Shown one piece after another: positions 36,091-44,893 of a stretch of 64,000 nucleotides of DNA. Under the pieces are notes generated by a model. It was not told the origin of the DNA. It searched no databases and saw nothing but the letters and a program-made list of their open reading frames with translations. Position 1 is the stretch's first letter; each line of letters opens with the position of its first letter. The stretch comes from Bin5 sp965242905 (GTDB taxonomy: Bacteria; Chloroflexota; Anaerolineae; Caldilineales; Caldilineaceae). The translations under genes were made by a program, and so were the position numbers. The stretch is from positions 310,001-374,000 of the forward strand of contig CBDETM010000002.1 in the NCBI GenBank assembly GCA_965242905.1, written 5' to 3'.

Positions 36091-36173
36091 TGGATTTCGA
36101 TTTGGTCCCGACTCAAATGTGAATTGAGAACGCAGGCATGTAAGTCTCAGCGTAAAACGACAGGGGGTAGAGA

Positions 36174-36521
36174 ATGCGCGTCTGGCTAATTGGCGCCGGC
36201 AATATCGGTTCGGTCGCGCTGCGGCAACTTCAAAAGAATTCGGCAGTCGAAATCTTCGTCAGCGACCCTTCGGACCAACCGGAGGCTGTACTCAGCGGCC
36301 TGATCGAGCGGGTCGATCTCGTGGCTAACATTTCGCCCGTAAACGTCAATGAGATTGCACGTCGGGTGCGTCCAGACCTAATCCTGCTTTCCCCCGGCAT
36401 AGGCGAACAGGGCTTTGGCGCTGTGGAGGGAAGCAAGGCTCTGTCTGAGGCGCTGAACTACGAGACGATTATCGCCAGCGAATATCCCTGCCTTATCCTT
36501 TCGCTGTCGAATCAGAATTGA
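36174..36521 (+). CDS. Short Rossmann-fold NAD(P)-binding protein
   Basis: 115 aa. MRVWLIGAGNIGSVALRQL is a clear dinucleotide loop (GAGNIG). It then resembles the first half of homoserine/saccharopine-type dehydrogenases (VANISPVNVNEIARRVRPDLILLSPG), but no catalytic domain follows, so it is a stand-alone or truncated nucleotide-binding protein. GGGGGTAGAG precedes ATG 36174. It may be co-transcribed with the STAND NTPase 59 bp downstream. Confidence 0.72.
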   Translation: MRVWLIGAGNIGSVALRQLQKNSAVEIFVSDPSDQPEAVLSGLIERVDLVANISPVNVNEIARRVRPDLILLSPGIGEQGFGAVEGSKALSEALNYETIIASEYPCLILSLSNQN

Positions 36522-36580
36522 AGGGCGCCATTGAATCAGTTGGCGGCAATTGTCTGATATACGTTTACCGACACTAAGAG

Positions 36581-38764
36581 ATGATGGACGACTTTTCGGA
36601 GATTCGGCACAATTTGGGTGTATACAGGCTGCGGGGATTCAGCGGGCGCGACGCGGAACTGGATACATTGTGCAGGTGGTTGCTAGAAAGGCGCGAGCAA
36701 CCTGCGCTGGCGATAAGCGGTGGGCAAGGGAACGGCAAGAGTACGCTGGCCACGGCGGCGGCGTGGAAGACGATTCACCACTTTCCCGATGGGATCATCT
36801 GGGTGGGGGCGGCGGGCCGGGACCGGTTCCGGATGTACGATATTGTGCGTACGATGGACACGGTGCTTGGCACTACTTTGACGCGGGTTAGCGAGGAGCG
36901 CTGGGGAATCGGCATTCTTGAACAGCTTTACCGCCGCCGCCGCTTGCTGATTCTGGACGAGCTCTCAGACGCGACTGACCGTGAAATCCAGATTTTGGCT
37001 GAAATCATCAGCCATTTGCATGACACGGAGAATCAGTCCCACATACTGTTGATCGATCGCGACATACACCCGGAGTTTGTTGAACTGGTGGGTGACCGAC
37101 ACCTGCAGTTGGGCGGGTTGCCGCTTTCGGAGGCGGTAGGCTTTGTCCACGCGCGGGCGCCTGAATCGGTCCGCGATACGGCGTTACGCAACGTCGAGGG
37201 CCTGCATCGCCGCACAGGCGGAAGACCCCTGAGCATGCGTCTGGTCATGGGGCTGTTGATGGACTTCGGACTGTGGAGCGAACTGGACGAGCTGCTGGCG
37301 GAGCTACCGGCCGAGGACGGTGTGACGGACATGTCCAGTATGGCAGGGTTTGCCGTCGAGAACTTTGCCGCTTTCTGGCCGGAGGCCGGGCTGATCCTGG
37401 ATCGATTGGTCAGCGCAGCAGGCGGTGCTACCTACCAGGCGCTGACTGAGCTGTTCACGGAAGGGATGGGCACCGAGGCCGAGAAGCGCCAGACATTCGA
37501 AGGTCTCGTTTCGCGAGCCCTGGTGGAGGTGGATCTATTTGATCGCAGGATCGTGGTGCAGCCGGTGGTGCGGCGCTATCTTGTGGAAGGCGCGGTCAAG
37601 TTGGGGGAGGACTGGCACCGTCAGCATGCGCGATATTATCTGCAGTTCGCGCAGCGTTACCAGGAGTTGCCGATCCAGCGTTGGCGGGAGATCGATCCTT
37701 TCTGGGGAAACGTTCATTGGGGCGCGGACTGGGCTACCGATCGGGTGGAGCGCATCTTCGGACAATCAGTAGAGACGATGGTATTAGAGAAGCTCGAGAT
37801 CGAGGGGCTGCGCGACATGCCGATCAATTTTCTTGCGGTGCAGGACGATCTCAAGTTGATGCGGGACTATGCGCTGGCGCTGGCCCACTATGCATTCTGG
37901 CGTCACCCGCCGGGCATCTGGCGCTGGTTGTGCGGAGGGGCTGTGGCTTCAATCGCGCTGGGCGACGCGGGTGATTTCGGATGGATGCTAGCCAACATAG
38001 GCCGACAGCGGTTTTTCAACGGGGAAGTCGAAGAGGCGATTGAGTGGCTGCAAAGAGCGCTGCGTATATTTGACGAGCGAGATATGCTGATGGCGATGGC
38101 CTACGGGCATACTGACCTCGGCACATCTTATCGCGTGTTGGAAGAGCCGCGTCATGCGCTCGATCATTTCTGGCTGGCGTTCGAGGCGGCGGCGCAGCTA
38201 GGCGACCCGCGTTCGCTGGCGCCTGCCTACATGAATCTTGGCAGCGCATATTTGAGCCTGAACAATTTCGAACGGGCGATCGAACAACACCGGAAGGCGC
38301 TGCGAGTGGCATTGCGGCTGGGTGACGAAGGGCTGGTGGCCAGCGCTCACAACAACCTGGGTCTGGCGATGGAAGGGATGGCGATGTACGCTGAGGCGCA
38401 GCGCGCCTACGAGTCGGCCCTTGCAGTCTTTCATCGAAACCGGGACGACACCGGTATAAGTACCTGTTACAACAATCTCGGATCGGTCTGCTATGCGCGG
38501 CAGGATTTCGCGGCTGCCCTCGACTGGTATGAGAAGGACCTGGCATTGTCGGACCGGCGGGGGGCCTGGATGGACAATGCGGCCACGCTGCACAATCTGG
38601 GCCACGTGGCGTTGGAACAGGAGAACCACGATCAGGCGGCTGAGTATTTCCGCCGAAGCCGCGAGCTGTATGCCGCCTTTCAACTGGAAGAGTACGTGGC
38701 AGAGGAGGACGAGATGCTGTCCTACGTCGCCGCGGTAGCCTCGCCGGGAAGATCCCAACGCTAA
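36581..38764 (+). CDS. STAND/NB-ARC-type NTPase with C-terminal TPR repeats
   Basis: 727 aa signalling ATPase. The P-loop GGQGNGKST is at residues 47-55, Walker B RLLILDEL at 121-128, the GLP motif near LQLGGLPLSEA and the winged-helix region near 265-340. About six TPR repeats fill 490-715 (for example LAPAYMNLGSAYLSLNNFERA and STCYNNLGSVCYARQDFAAA). No separate effector domain is seen at either end. STAND proteins gather signal through the repeats; some are defence proteins, others regulators. No defence genes are nearby, so the role is open. Confidence 0.82.
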   Translation: MMDDFSEIRHNLGVYRLRGFSGRDAELDTLCRWLLERREQPALAISGGQGNGKSTLATAAAWKTIHHFPDGIIWVGAAGRDRFRMYDIVRTMDTVLGTTLTRVSEERWGIGILEQLYRRRRLLILDELSDATDREIQILAEIISHLHDTENQSHILLIDRDIHPEFVELVGDRHLQLGGLPLSEAVGFVHARAPESVRDTALRNVEGLHRRTGGRPLSMRLVMGLLMDFGLWSELDELLAELPAEDGVTDMSSMAGFAVENFAAFWPEAGLILDRLVSAAGGATYQALTELFTEGMGTEAEKRQTFEGLVSRALVEVDLFDRRIVVQPVVRRYLVEGAVKLGEDWHRQHARYYLQFAQRYQELPIQRWREIDPFWGNVHWGADWATDRVERIFGQSVETMVLEKLEIEGLRDMPINFLAVQDDLKLMRDYALALAHYAFWRHPPGIWRWLCGGAVASIALGDAGDFGWMLANIGRQRFFNGEVEEAIEWLQRALRIFDERDMLMAMAYGHTDLGTSYRVLEEPRHALDHFWLAFEAAAQLGDPRSLAPAYMNLGSAYLSLNNFERAIEQHRKALRVALRLGDEGLVASAHNNLGLAMEGMAMYAEAQRAYESALAVFHRNRDDTGISTCYNNLGSVCYARQDFAAALDWYEKDLALSDRRGAWMDNAATLHNLGHVALEQENHDQAAEYFRRSRELYAAFQLEEYVAEEDEMLSYVAAVASPGRSQR

Positions 38765-38796
38765 CAAAACGCTTACGTTTAGGGTAGTTCAGATTC

Positions 38797-38825
38797 TTGT
38801 CAGGCGACAGGAACTATGCTACACT
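38797..38825 (+). promoter_or_regulatory. groESL promoter
   Basis: -35 TTGTCA (38797-38802), 17-bp spacer, -10 TACACT (38820-38825). Its start site falls just before the CIRCE element. Confidence 0.85.
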
Positions 38826-38835
38826 TTCTGATGGT

Positions 38836-38862
38836 TTAGCACTCAAGGCTTTTGAGTGCTAA
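38836..38862 (+). promoter_or_regulatory. CIRCE operator (HrcA-binding site)
   Basis: Exact match to the CIRCE consensus: TTAGCACTC (38836-38844), 9-bp spacer, GAGTGCTAA (38854-38862). It lies downstream of the -10 box, so bound HrcA would block groESL transcription until heat stress. Confidence 0.97.
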
Positions 38863-39026
38863 ATGGAATCTGACAGGCTGTACGGGACCGTGCCGGGATA
38901 GTTCTTTACGGGCTATACGGCCGGTATGAAGTGCGCGAACGGATTCTTATCCCGCCTAAAAATGCGGGGATTCAACAGCAACAGGTTTTTCATCAGTAAG
39001 TGTCGAAAGGCAAGGAGGAAGGTCGA

Positions 39027-39317
39027 ATGAATCTCAAGCCGCTCGGTGACCGGCTGGTAGTCCAGCCCCTGGAGGGGGAGGAGCAGACCTCCACGGGTAT
39101 CTATCTGCCGGAAACTGCCAAAGAGAAGCCGCAGCAGGGCGAGGTGGTCGCAGCGGGTCCCGGCGCACGGGACGAAGACGGCAAGCGCATTGCCATGGAT
39201 GTAGCCGTCGGTGATATCGTTCTTTACGCTAAGTATTCCGGCACGAACATCAAGCTGGATGCGACTGAGGTTCTGATTCTGAAGGAATCGGACGTCTTGG
39301 CGCTGGTTGAAAGTTAA
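39027..39317 (+). CDS. groES: Co-chaperonin GroES
   Basis: Seven-membered lid of the GroEL folding chamber. 96 aa, family length. MNLKPLGDRLVVQPLEGEEQTSTGIYLPETAKEK covers the N-terminal strand and the mobile loop that binds GroEL; the end VLILKESDVLALVE is typical. A GTG at 39000 is in frame, but AAGGAGGAAGG lies between it and ATG 39027, so the ATG is the start. The 5' leader is about 195 nt and begins with CIRCE. Confidence 0.97.
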   Translation: MNLKPLGDRLVVQPLEGEEQTSTGIYLPETAKEKPQQGEVVAAGPGARDEDGKRIAMDVAVGDIVLYAKYSGTNIKLDATEVLILKESDVLALVES

Positions 39318-39345
39318 TCGGACCTACACTGAAAAAGGTCAATTA

Positions 39346-39366
39346 ACCCGCCCCTGGAGCGCGGGT
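39346..39366 (+). other. Stem-loop between groES and groEL
   Basis: ACCCGC / GCGGGT stem with a 9-nt loop in the 72-bp intercistronic gap. A nearby GACC/GGTC stem precedes it. Such stems can set the groES:groEL ratio by processing or slow decay. Confidence 0.45.
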
Positions 39367-39389
39367 CAAACTGGAGGAGAAAGACCGTA

Positions 39390-41027
39390 ATGGCAAAGCA
39401 ACTTGAGTTTGAAGAAGAAGCCCGCCGCAGCCTGAAGCAGGGAATCGATGCCCTGGCGGATGCGGTAAAGACCACCCTCGGCCCCAAGGGCCGCAATGTG
39501 GCGCTGGACAAGAAGTGGGGCAGCCCGACCGTCACCCACGATGGCGTCACCGTCGCCAAAGAGATTGAACTGGAAGATCCGTTCCAGAATATGGGTGCGC
39601 AGCTTCTGAAAGAAGCCGCGACCAAGACGAATGACATTGCCGGTGACGGCACGACCACAGCAACTGTATTGGCCCAGTCGATCGTGAACGAGGGCCTTAA
39701 GAACGTCACGGCCGGCGCCAACCCGATGCTTCTCAAGCGCGGCATCGAGGCCAGTTGTGATGCGATTGTCGCTGCGCTGAAGGACATGGCGACACCGGTG
39801 GCCGGCCAGGAAGAGATTGCCCAGGTCGCAAGCAATTCGGCGGCTGACAACCAGATCGGAGACCTGATCGCCGAAGTGATGGACAAGGTGGGCAAGGACG
39901 GCGTCATCACGGTTGAGGAAAGCAAGGGTCTTCAGTTCGAGACCGAGTATGTCGAGGGCATGCAGCTCGATCGCGGCTATCTCAGCCCTTATTTTGTGAC
40001 GAACAACGAGAGGATGGAGGCGGAGCTCGACGCGCCCTATCTTCTGATCACCGACAAGAAGATCAGCAGTGCCCAGGACATCGTTCCTCTGTTGGAGAAA
40101 CTGGTCCAGGTTGGCAAGCGTGAACTGATCGTGATTGCCGAGGACGTAGACGGCGAGGCGCTGGCGACTCTGGTCCTTAACAAGCTGCGCGGCATGTTCA
40201 ACGCCATGGCCATCAAGGCGCCCGGCTTCGGCGACCGCCGCAAGGCGATGCTGCGCGACATCGCTATTCTCACCGGCGGGCAGATCCTCTCGGAAGAGGT
40301 CGGCCGCACGCTTGAGAGCGCGCAGTTGGAGGACCTCGGCCAGGCGGATAAGGTCATCAGCACCAAGGACGCCACCACAATCGTAGGCGGCCACGGGGCC
40401 ACGGAGGAGATCCAGGGTAGGATCGAAGAGATCCGCGCCGAGATCGATGCCAGCACCAGCGACTATGACCGCGAGAAGCTGCAGGAACGTCTGGCCAAGC
40501 TGGCCGGCGGTGTTGCCATTCTGCGCGTCGGCGCTGCGACCGAGACCGAGCTCAAGTACCGGAAGACCCGCGTCGAAGACGCGCTTAGCGCTACCCGCGC
40601 CGCGGTCGAGGAAGGTGTTGTGCCCGGCGGTGGTGTTGCCCTGATCAATGCCGTTTCTGCGCTGGATAACGTAGACATGGATGATGCCGATGCCTCAACC
40701 GGCGCCCGGATCCTGAAGCGGGCCCTGGAAGAGCCGATGCGCATGATCGCCACGAATGCCGGACTTGACGGCGCGGTGGTCATCGAGAAGGTGCGCGGCC
40801 TGCACGAGGGCGGCAAGGCCAACACGGGCTACGACGTGATTCAGAATGACTATGTTGACATGATGGATGCCGGCCTGTCCGACCCGGTCAAGGTTACGCG
40901 CAGTGCGGTCGAGAATGCGAGTTCGATTGCGGCGATGATCCTGACGACTGCGGCGCTGGTTACGGACATTCCTGAGGAAGAGAAGCCGATGCCGGCCGGC
41001 GATCCCGGAATGGGCGGGATGATGTAG
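39390..41027 (+). CDS. groL: Chaperonin GroEL
   Basis: ATP-driven folding chamber, 545 aa. Features include LGPKGRNVALDKKWGSPTVTHDGVTVAKEI, the ATP-binding GDGTTTATVLA (about 85-95), the AAVEEGVVPGGGVAL signature and the Gly/Met tail MGGMM. GGAGGAG precedes ATG 39390. It is the second gene of the HrcA-controlled groESL operon and is followed by a terminator. Confidence 0.98.
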   Translation: MAKQLEFEEEARRSLKQGIDALADAVKTTLGPKGRNVALDKKWGSPTVTHDGVTVAKEIELEDPFQNMGAQLLKEAATKTNDIAGDGTTTATVLAQSIVNEGLKNVTAGANPMLLKRGIEASCDAIVAALKDMATPVAGQEEIAQVASNSAADNQIGDLIAEVMDKVGKDGVITVEESKGLQFETEYVEGMQLDRGYLSPYFVTNNERMEAELDAPYLLITDKKISSAQDIVPLLEKLVQVGKRELIVIAEDVDGEALATLVLNKLRGMFNAMAIKAPGFGDRRKAMLRDIAILTGGQILSEEVGRTLESAQLEDLGQADKVISTKDATTIVGGHGATEEIQGRIEEIRAEIDASTSDYDREKLQERLAKLAGGVAILRVGAATETELKYRKTRVEDALSATRAAVEEGVVPGGGVALINAVSALDNVDMDDADASTGARILKRALEEPMRMIATNAGLDGAVVIEKVRGLHEGGKANTGYDVIQNDYVDMMDAGLSDPVKVTRSAVENASSIAAMILTTAALVTDIPEEEKPMPAGDPGMGGMM

Positions 41028-41061
41028 GGTTGGCTGGTTTGGGAATTGAATAGAGTTGAGA

Positions 41062-41096
41062 AGGGCGCCGGGGGTGGAAAGCCTCCGGCGCTTTTT
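41062..41096 (+). terminator. Terminator of groESL
   Basis: GCGCCGG (41065-41071) pairs with CCGGCGC (41085-41091) with extra GG/CC pairing, followed by TTTTTC. Confidence 0.9.
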
Positions 41097-41143
41097 CTTT
41101 GGAGGCAAGGAGAGACAGTTTATCAGTTGAGGCGGGGATACGA

Positions 41144-41704
41144 TCAGGCCTCCAAATAAGGCTCAAACAGTTCCTCGACTTGGACTATGAATCCTTCCAA
41201 GGTTGGTGACTGGAGGGTATGGCCTTTGACATAGGTTCCTGCGACTTTGAACCGATTCTGTCCTCGCAGTAGGACCATGACCGTCTTGGCTTCAGGATCC
41301 ACAATCCAATACTCTCTCACGCCGTGATAGGCGTAGAGTTCGAGCTTTGTGGTCCGGTCTAGTTCGGCGGTGGAAGGGGAGAGAATCTCGACGACCAGGT
41401 CGGGAGCTCCTTGAACGTATTCGGGCTTGAGTATCTGGTTTCGCTGTCTCGAAACGAACAGGATGTCTGGTTGAACTACGACTGTTTCTGAGAGGACAAC
41501 GTCAGTAGGGGAACAGAATAGTTCTCCCAGATTATGTTCATCTACGTATCCAGAAATAGCATTGAGCAGTTTCCGCAAGATGAACTGATGATACAGGAGT
41601 GGTGCGGGGGCCATAACCAACTCTCCATCCAAAAGCTCAAATCGCTCTTCGTCCGACGTTTTCAAGTAGTCGGCGTAAGTGTGCTTTGCCTTCACGTTTA
41701 TCAC
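41144..41704 (-). CDS. Uma2 family protein, tandem copy 1
   Basis: 186 aa, Uma2/DUF820 PD-(D/E)XK-like fold. Core motifs are YADYLKTSDEERFELLDGEL, VVVQPDILFVSRQR, PDLVVEILSPSTAELDRTTK (Asp and E-x-L-SPS core) and YHGVREYWIVDPEAK. The frame extends upstream to 41761, but GTG at 41704 has AGGAGG with a 6-nt gap and gives the same length as copy 2. About two thirds identical to the neighbour at 41950. Role of the family unknown. Confidence 0.88.
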   Translation of the reverse strand: MINVKAKHTYADYLKTSDEERFELLDGELVMAPAPLLYHQFILRKLLNAISGYVDEHNLGELFCSPTDVVLSETVVVQPDILFVSRQRNQILKPEYVQGAPDLVVEILSPSTAELDRTTKLELYAYHGVREYWIVDPEAKTVMVLLRGQNRFKVAGTYVKGHTLQSPTLEGFIVQVEELFEPYLEA

Positions 41705-41949
41705 GTCTGGCCTCCTAAGAAGAAGCTGGAAAAACGAGACAACTAAGCTCTTCCAGACCAAGTCCGATTATAGTACAAATGCATCAGGCGGAGATCAGTC
41801 CTGTCAAACGCGCGGGAGAGAAAGGGAACGACCAGTAGTTCGGCAAGGTTTCAGAGTTCGTCGGTCTGGATGGGATGGATCAAGACTCCATCATGACTCA
41901 TAATCTTGAGACTGGGTAAGACACTTAGACAGCAGTGGCGGAGATATGA

Positions 41950-42510
41950 TCAGGTCTCCAAGGAGGCCTCAAACACTTCTTCCATCGGGAGTCTGAATCC
42001 CTCCAAAGTTGGTGACCGGAGGATATGGCCTATGCCATAGATGCCTCCGACCTCGAACCGGTCTAGTCCTAGCACTAAGACCATGATCGTTTTGGCGCTG
42101 GGATCCACTATCCAGTATTCTCTTACGCCGTGTCGGGCGTATAGTTCGAGCTTTGTAGTCCGGTCGAGTTCGGTGGTGGAAGGGGAGAGAATCTCGACGA
42201 CCAGATCAGGTGCTCCACGGATGTTGTCTGGGGTTATGATTTGGGTACGTTCATTCGAGACAAAAAGCAGGTCGGGCTGCACAACGTTAGTGTCCGACAG
42301 GACTACGTCGAAAGGAGAGAAATAGACCCTCCCCAGGTTGTGCTCTCTAGCAAAGGTTCCTATCAATATGTGCAGGACACTCGAAATGTACTGATGAATC
42401 TCCTTGGGGGAAGGGGACAATATCAGTTCTCCGTTCAGCAGTTCGTAACGCTCGTCGTCCGACGTTTCGAGGTAGTCGGCGAATGTGAGCATGGCCTTAA
42501 CACTTTGCAC
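41950..42510 (-). CDS. Uma2 family protein, tandem copy 2
   Basis: 186 aa paralogue of the downstream gene, with the same order of motifs (FADYLETSDDERYELLNGEL, VVQPDLLFVSNER, PDLVVEILSPSTTELDRTTK, VREYWIVDPSAK). A TTG at 42525 is in frame, but AGGAGG is part of that extension; GTG 42510 sits 6 nt after it, exactly as in copy 1. Flanks of the two genes also match, pointing to a recent tandem duplication. Confidence 0.88.
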   Translation of the reverse strand: MQSVKAMLTFADYLETSDDERYELLNGELILSPSPKEIHQYISSVLHILIGTFAREHNLGRVYFSPFDVVLSDTNVVQPDLLFVSNERTQIITPDNIRGAPDLVVEILSPSTTELDRTTKLELYARHGVREYWIVDPSAKTIMVLVLGLDRFEVGGIYGIGHILRSPTLEGFRLPMEEVFEASLET

Positions 42511-42860
42511 ATCGAGCCTCCTCAATTGAAGCAGCGAACGTCATCTAACATTGCCCTCCGTCGTTTCCCAAAAACATAGCACAAATGTATTAGAGAACAA
42601 AGATTCGCTCCACGCTCAGGAAATCAGCTACCTGAACAGACAAAATGCGATGAGCAAATGCCAGTCGAATAAAAGGAGGCTAGTGGAACTGCGGCCTAAA
42701 CTAATCGCCTGTGGTCCGGAATTCTTATAGTCGTCTACTGCTTCAAACGGCTCTCAGAAGGGTACTCTAGTCTAGGCAAAGCGTTTTTGACTGGCCTACG
42801 CATTGCCTGAGTTCCGTTTGGAAGTCCAAGCGTGTAAGGACCTTACTCCTCTGGCTACAC
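42511..42860. other. Intergenic, nothing recognised
   Basis: 350 bp between the Uma2 pair and the FmdE-like gene, AT-richer than its surroundings. No tRNA, promoter of good quality or repeat was found. Confidence 0.5.
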
Positions 42861-43472
42861 TTATCTCGCCGTGTAATACCGGTTTCCAGCACAGGTCCGG
42901 CACAGAGTGCGTCCAGCCACTTCGATCTCGCGTTCGTTGATGACTTCTTCGCCGCACTTGTCACATATTGCCCGCGCGCTGGCGCGGCTGACGATGGCGG
43001 CGACTGGGGTTGACAGGGTCACCCACTCGAAGGAGAGAAGCTCGTCGTCGGGCATGCGCTGGTAGCCGTGGAGCATGGCGAAGTAGCGTCGCGATTGCTC
43101 GGGGGCGTAGTCGCGGGCGCGGGTGCGGACGTCAGTTTGCGGGGCGACGCGGAGGGCGCGTTCGGTCTTGACGTCGACGAAGGTTGCGGCGATTTTGCCG
43201 TAGTCTTCGACACGCAGGGTGCGGCCGCCTACGGATACGCCTGTGACCGCCTCTACTCCGTCTACGAAGCAACCGTCGGTCTCCACGATCACAAGCAGGC
43301 GCTTGTCGGTGCGAGGCACTTCGAGTTCCAATGCGGCCGACGCGGCGATTGCGCAGCGGGCTCCCAGAACCTGACGGGGGCAAAGGTGGTTGTGGCGGGC
43401 GGAAGCCACTGCAAGCGCCGTTTCCAGCGTTGGCAAGTCAACGAGGTTTTGCGTGTCGATAGGTATCGCCAT
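42861..43472 (-). CDS. FmdE-like protein with C-terminal zinc finger
   Basis: 203 aa. The FmdE domain shows HLCPRQVLGARCAIAASAALEL and the VETDGCFVDGVEAVTGVSVGGRTLRVEDYGKIAATFVD block that defines the family first seen with formylmethanofuran dehydrogenase. A CxxC...CxxC zinc finger (ICDKCGEE and LCRTCAGN) closes the protein. ATG 43472 follows AAGGAGGTG at good spacing; the longer frame starting at 43547 lacks one. No formylmethanofuran genes are present, so its job is unknown, possibly metal or pterin-linked. Confidence 0.85.
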   Translation of the reverse strand: MAIPIDTQNLVDLPTLETALAVASARHNHLCPRQVLGARCAIAASAALELEVPRTDKRLLVIVETDGCFVDGVEAVTGVSVGGRTLRVEDYGKIAATFVDVKTERALRVAPQTDVRTRARDYAPEQSRRYFAMLHGYQRMPDDELLSFEWVTLSTPVAAIVSRASARAICDKCGEEVINEREIEVAGRTLCRTCAGNRYYTAR

Positions 43473-43684
43473 TGGCGCACCTCCTTGGGTGCGAAACTCT
43501 GGCTTGGGGCACTGCCGGCGGCTGTTTATGAACTGAACGCGTTGCAATGCGGCGACCTCGACACATTATACCATTGCGATCAAGTCGCCTGATTTGCACG
43601 CAACGAAGTCGTTAACCAACTGGATAGCAACGGGACACGCGCGTATTGCCACAGCCATGACGGAAAATCAGCGATTGTGTTAAA

Positions 43685-44875
43685 ATGCGCTGCATGATTG
43701 GGGAAACCAGTAGAACCAGGCATGAACGGCCTCCATCTGAGACTACGGTCTTTGTCGCCATGAGCGGCGGCGTCGACAGCTCGGTCGCGGCGGCATTGCT
43801 TACTGAGCAGGGCTACCGGTGTATCGGCGTGATGATGCGGTTGTGGGCGGAGGCGGCAGCCGGTGAAGGATCTGGAAACAAGTGCTGTGATGAGGAGAGC
43901 GTGGAGGACGCGCGCCGCGTTGCGGACCAGTTGGGCATGCCGTTCTACCTGATCAATGTCGAGCGGCCCTTCAAAGCGAAGGTAGTGGATCTCTTTATCG
44001 AGGGATACAGTAGCGGGCTGACTCCCAACCCTTGTCTTGCATGCAACCGGCACATCCGCTTCGACTATTTGCTGAACTATGCCAGGCGGCTGGGCGCCGA
44101 TTTCCTTGCCACCGGCCACTACGCCCGCTTGCGGCGACAACCGGACGGAAGCGTTCATCTGTTGCGCGGCGTTGATAGGCATAAGGACCAGTCCTACGTC
44201 CTTAGCGTGCTGGGCCAGGCCGAGTTGCGCGACCTGCTTTTCCCTGTCGGCGAATTCGCAAAGGAAGAGGTGCGGCAGATGGCGGCTGCTCGGGGGCTGC
44301 CCATTCACAGCAAGCATGATTCGATGGATCTATGCTTTGTGATGGATGACGACTACCGGCGCTTTCTTTCAGATTGGGCCGCAGACGCGATGACGGCGGG
44401 CGACATCGTGGATGTTGAGGGAAACGTGGTGGGCGAGCATGAGGGGTTGCCAAACTATACGGTGGGGCAGCGGCGGGGCTTGGGCCTGAGCGGGACGGCG
44501 GCCCCTATGTACGTCGTTGCGTTGGAGCCTAGTCGCAACCAGCTCATTGTAGGGCCATCCGAGGCGCTGGGCAGGTCTGAACTGACGGCTGCGAATGTGA
44601 ACTGGACGGCAGGCAGGGCGGTTTCCTCGGGTAGCCGCGTCGAGTGCCAGATCCGCTATTCGGGGAAACCTCTAGATTGTACGGTCTATCCTCAAGAGGA
44701 TGGCAGAGTGCGTGTCGCGTTCGAAGAGCCGGCGCGCGGCATCAGCCCGGGTCAAGGAGCCGTGTTCTACGACGGCCCCCTCTGCCTTGGGGGAGGGCTG
44801 ATTGAAGGAGGGGATCCCGGCGAAGATCCGGCAGCAACTGAGAAGACGCCGGACCATCGAGTTTCCCTAAACTGA
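43685..44875 (+). CDS. mnmA: tRNA-specific 2-thiouridylase MnmA
   Basis: Adds sulfur to U34 of tRNA-Lys, -Glu and -Gln. 396 aa. The PP-loop SGGVDSS is at residues 27-33. Catalytic Cys117 (NPCLAC) and the second, persulfide-accepting Cys217 (DSMDLCFV) are both present. The ATP pyrophosphatase domain is followed by two beta domains. ATG 43685 is used; a second ATG lies three codons on. The cysteine desulfurase at 31.3 kb could feed it sulfur. Confidence 0.93.
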   Translation: MRCMIGETSRTRHERPPSETTVFVAMSGGVDSSVAAALLTEQGYRCIGVMMRLWAEAAAGEGSGNKCCDEESVEDARRVADQLGMPFYLINVERPFKAKVVDLFIEGYSSGLTPNPCLACNRHIRFDYLLNYARRLGADFLATGHYARLRRQPDGSVHLLRGVDRHKDQSYVLSVLGQAELRDLLFPVGEFAKEEVRQMAAARGLPIHSKHDSMDLCFVMDDDYRRFLSDWAADAMTAGDIVDVEGNVVGEHEGLPNYTVGQRRGLGLSGTAAPMYVVALEPSRNQLIVGPSEALGRSELTAANVNWTAGRAVSSGSRVECQIRYSGKPLDCTVYPQEDGRVRVAFEEPARGISPGQGAVFYDGPLCLGGGLIEGGDPGEDPAATEKTPDHRVSLN

Positions 44876-44893
44876 GTCCGAGGAGGTTCACGA

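Noticed and set aside
36581..38764. Calling the STAND NTPase an Avs-type antiphage defence protein
   Set aside because: No effector nuclease or protease domain is present and no defence genes are nearby; fold alone does not justify it.
42511..42860. Search for a tRNA or CRISPR in the AT-richer gap
   Set aside because: No cloverleaf, no CCA end and no regularly spaced repeats were found.
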